A stretch of 64,000 nucleotides of DNA from Pyrocephalus nanus. Taxonomy: Eukaryota; Chordata; Aves; Passeriformes; Tyrannidae. The translations under genes were made by a program, and so were the position numbers. Positions 63,259 to 64,000 of this stretch are shown here, in pieces. The stretch spans positions 6,109,001 to 6,173,000 of the forward strand of contig CM076275.1 of assembly GCA_038380795.1 (NCBI GenBank), read 5' to 3'. The first letter of the stretch is position 1; each line of letters begins with the position of its first letter. The notes below the pieces were generated by a model that saw only the letters and a list, made by a program, of their open reading frames with translations, did no database searches and was not told where the DNA came from.

Positions 63259-63420
63259 GAATCACAGAATCATCAGGGTTGGAAGAGACCTTTAAGATCG
63301 TCAGGTCCGACCATCAACCCAGCACTGTCCCTGCAAACCCTAAACCACATCACCCAGCACCAGATCCAGAAACACCTCCAGGGATGGTGAATCCACCACC
63401 TCCAGGATGGTGACTTGAAC
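63259..63420 (-). mobile_element. CR1-type LINE, 3' fragment
   Basis: The + strand reads GAATCACAGAATCATCAGG, GTTGGAAGAGACCTTTAAG, ATCGTCAGGTCCGACC, ATCAACCCAGCACTG, then CCTCCAGGGATGGTGAATCC and ACCACCTCCAGGATGG. This is the reverse complement of a CR1 3' end, carrying the AACCCAGCACTG cassette also seen in the 2,736 copy. It is 5'-truncated, has no coding capacity, and is inserted on the - strand relative to GALNT10. Confidence 0.88.
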
Positions 63421-63774
63421 AGTTGATGCCCATGGACCCTGAAACTGCAGTGCTACCTTTCCCATAGACCCACGTCTACATTCTCTTGTTTCTCATGTAT
63501 TTAAGTTGTACAAAAAAAACAAATCTTGGACTCTTCTTTCCTCCTCTGGCTTCTGAATATGTTTGGTTTTGAAGTTCTCAGGTGCCTGTTCAGGTGGTGG
63601 GCGTGCAGTGGGTGGAATGAAAAGTCAACTGGACGTGAGAAATTCCCACCTTGGAAAGCCCTTGCCGTGCTACAAATGGTCACCAGATTAGTTGCATCTG
63701 AGGGCAGCTCTGCTTGGATGAGGCCAGTAGGAAGAAGTACAGTAAGATCACCATGGAAATTTGACCTAAGGGGG

Positions 63775-63787
63775 AAAAAAAAAAAAA
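63775..63787. repeat. Homopolymer run, 13 A
   Basis: There are thirteen A after GGGG in intron 4. No element body was recognised upstream. Confidence 0.85.
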
Positions 63788-64000
63788 TGTCTTGTTCTGG
63801 AAAGCATTAGGGCTGCTTCTGTAAGGCAGGGTGGCTGTTGAAGCTTCTCTGCTCTCTTCACACAGTTTTATTTACAGCTCAAAGTAAAGAAAGCGGTAGT
63901 TCTTGACTGGTGCTGTTAATGTATACACTGTATATCAAGTTTATTGCAAAGTCTGTTAGCAAGCTACCAGCCTGGTTTTTAATCTGCAGATAATCTTACC

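Larger units (their letters stand above)
8300..64000 (+). other. GALNT10: GALNT10 gene, 5' portion (exons 1-4 plus introns)
   Basis: Polypeptide GalNAc-transferases start mucin-type O-glycosylation in the Golgi by moving GalNAc from UDP-GalNAc to Ser or Thr of proteins. GalNAc-T10 is known as a member that prefers acceptors already carrying GalNAc. The window holds four coding exons (580 nt, 193 codons plus one base) out of a protein of about 600 residues. Phases match across all three junctions: 57 complete codons, then splits after base 1, base 2 and base 1. Assignment to GALNT10 rather than a paralogue rests on the segment [20 protein letters not shown] in exon 3, on [12 protein letters not shown] spanning the exon 3/4 junction, and on LVDDFSD in exon 4, all typical of this subfamily. 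The gene is cut by the right edge within intron 4. Confidence 0.95.
50876..64000 (+). other. GALNT10: GALNT10 intron 4, 5' part (at least 13,125 nt)
   Basis: The sequence after the exon 4 donor was read for the expected exon 5, which should encode the segment leading to the DSH metal-binding motif, and no match was seen. The intron therefore runs past the window edge. It holds CR1 fragments at 55,706-55,910 and 63,259-63,420, T/G- and A/C-rich tracts, and a very strong polypyrimidine-CAG site near 60,068-60,104. A 169-codon open frame on the - strand (62,756-63,265) resembles no family and overlaps the start of a CR1 copy. Confidence 0.85.

Noticed and set aside
50876..64000. Search for GALNT10 exon 5 (coding the lead-in to the DSH motif)
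   Set aside because: No stretch encodes the expected Glu-His-Leu-Lys start with a suitable acceptor, nor a Phe-Leu-Asp-Ser-His motif. The exon is taken to lie beyond the window.
1..64000. tRNA genes, endogenous retrovirus LTRs or retroviral coding remnants
   Set aside because: No convincing tRNA B-box with a matching cloverleaf, no paired terminal repeats and no recognisable retroviral reading frames were seen. A covariance-model and repeat-library search would be the decisive test.

Overview
The window is animal nuclear DNA, most probably from a bird. It carries the 5' part of one protein-coding gene on the + strand: GALNT10, polypeptide N-acetylgalactosaminyltransferase 10. The evidence is four spliced exons with consensus GT-AG borders and matching phases, a CpG-island promoter, very long introns, and three fragments of CR1-type LINEs, the dominant retrotransposon of birds and other sauropsids. 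No prokaryotic, plasmid, phage, CRISPR or retroviral gene content was seen. The exact species cannot be read from the sequence.

Layout. Positions 1-7,650 are upstream non-coding DNA with no recognisable gene; they hold a CR1 fragment (2,736-2,830) and a stop-rich, A+T-rich block (about 6,330-7,320) that could be an old regulatory element. An A-rich low-complexity tract (7,652-7,820) borders a CpG island (about 7,930-8,700). Inside the island are G-runs, five GC boxes, four of them in a 74-nt near-perfect inverted repeat (8,083-8,156), and an ETS-type site. Exon 1 starts translation at 8,300. Seven copies of a 19-bp minisatellite lie at 8,706-8,842. Intron 1 is 37.6 kb with no recognisable nested gene. 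Exons 2, 3 and 4 are at 46,061-46,163, 47,032-47,170 and 50,709-50,875. Intron 4 runs off the right edge.

The four exons encode 193 residues plus one base of the next codon, about a third of the roughly 600-residue family length. They cover the cytoplasmic tail, the single membrane anchor, the stem, and the first part of the GT-A glycosyltransferase fold, including the start of the UDP-GalNAc-binding half. The DxH metal-binding motif, the rest of the catalytic domain and the ricin-type lectin domain must lie to the right of 64,000.

I found no convincing undescribed system. The observations most worth checking are in the promoter: the GC-box inverted repeat, a G-quadruplex-capable run next to it, and the minisatellite just after exon 1. 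Also of note are a cryptic splice acceptor in intron 4 that would truncate the protein if used, and several candidate non-coding regulatory blocks.
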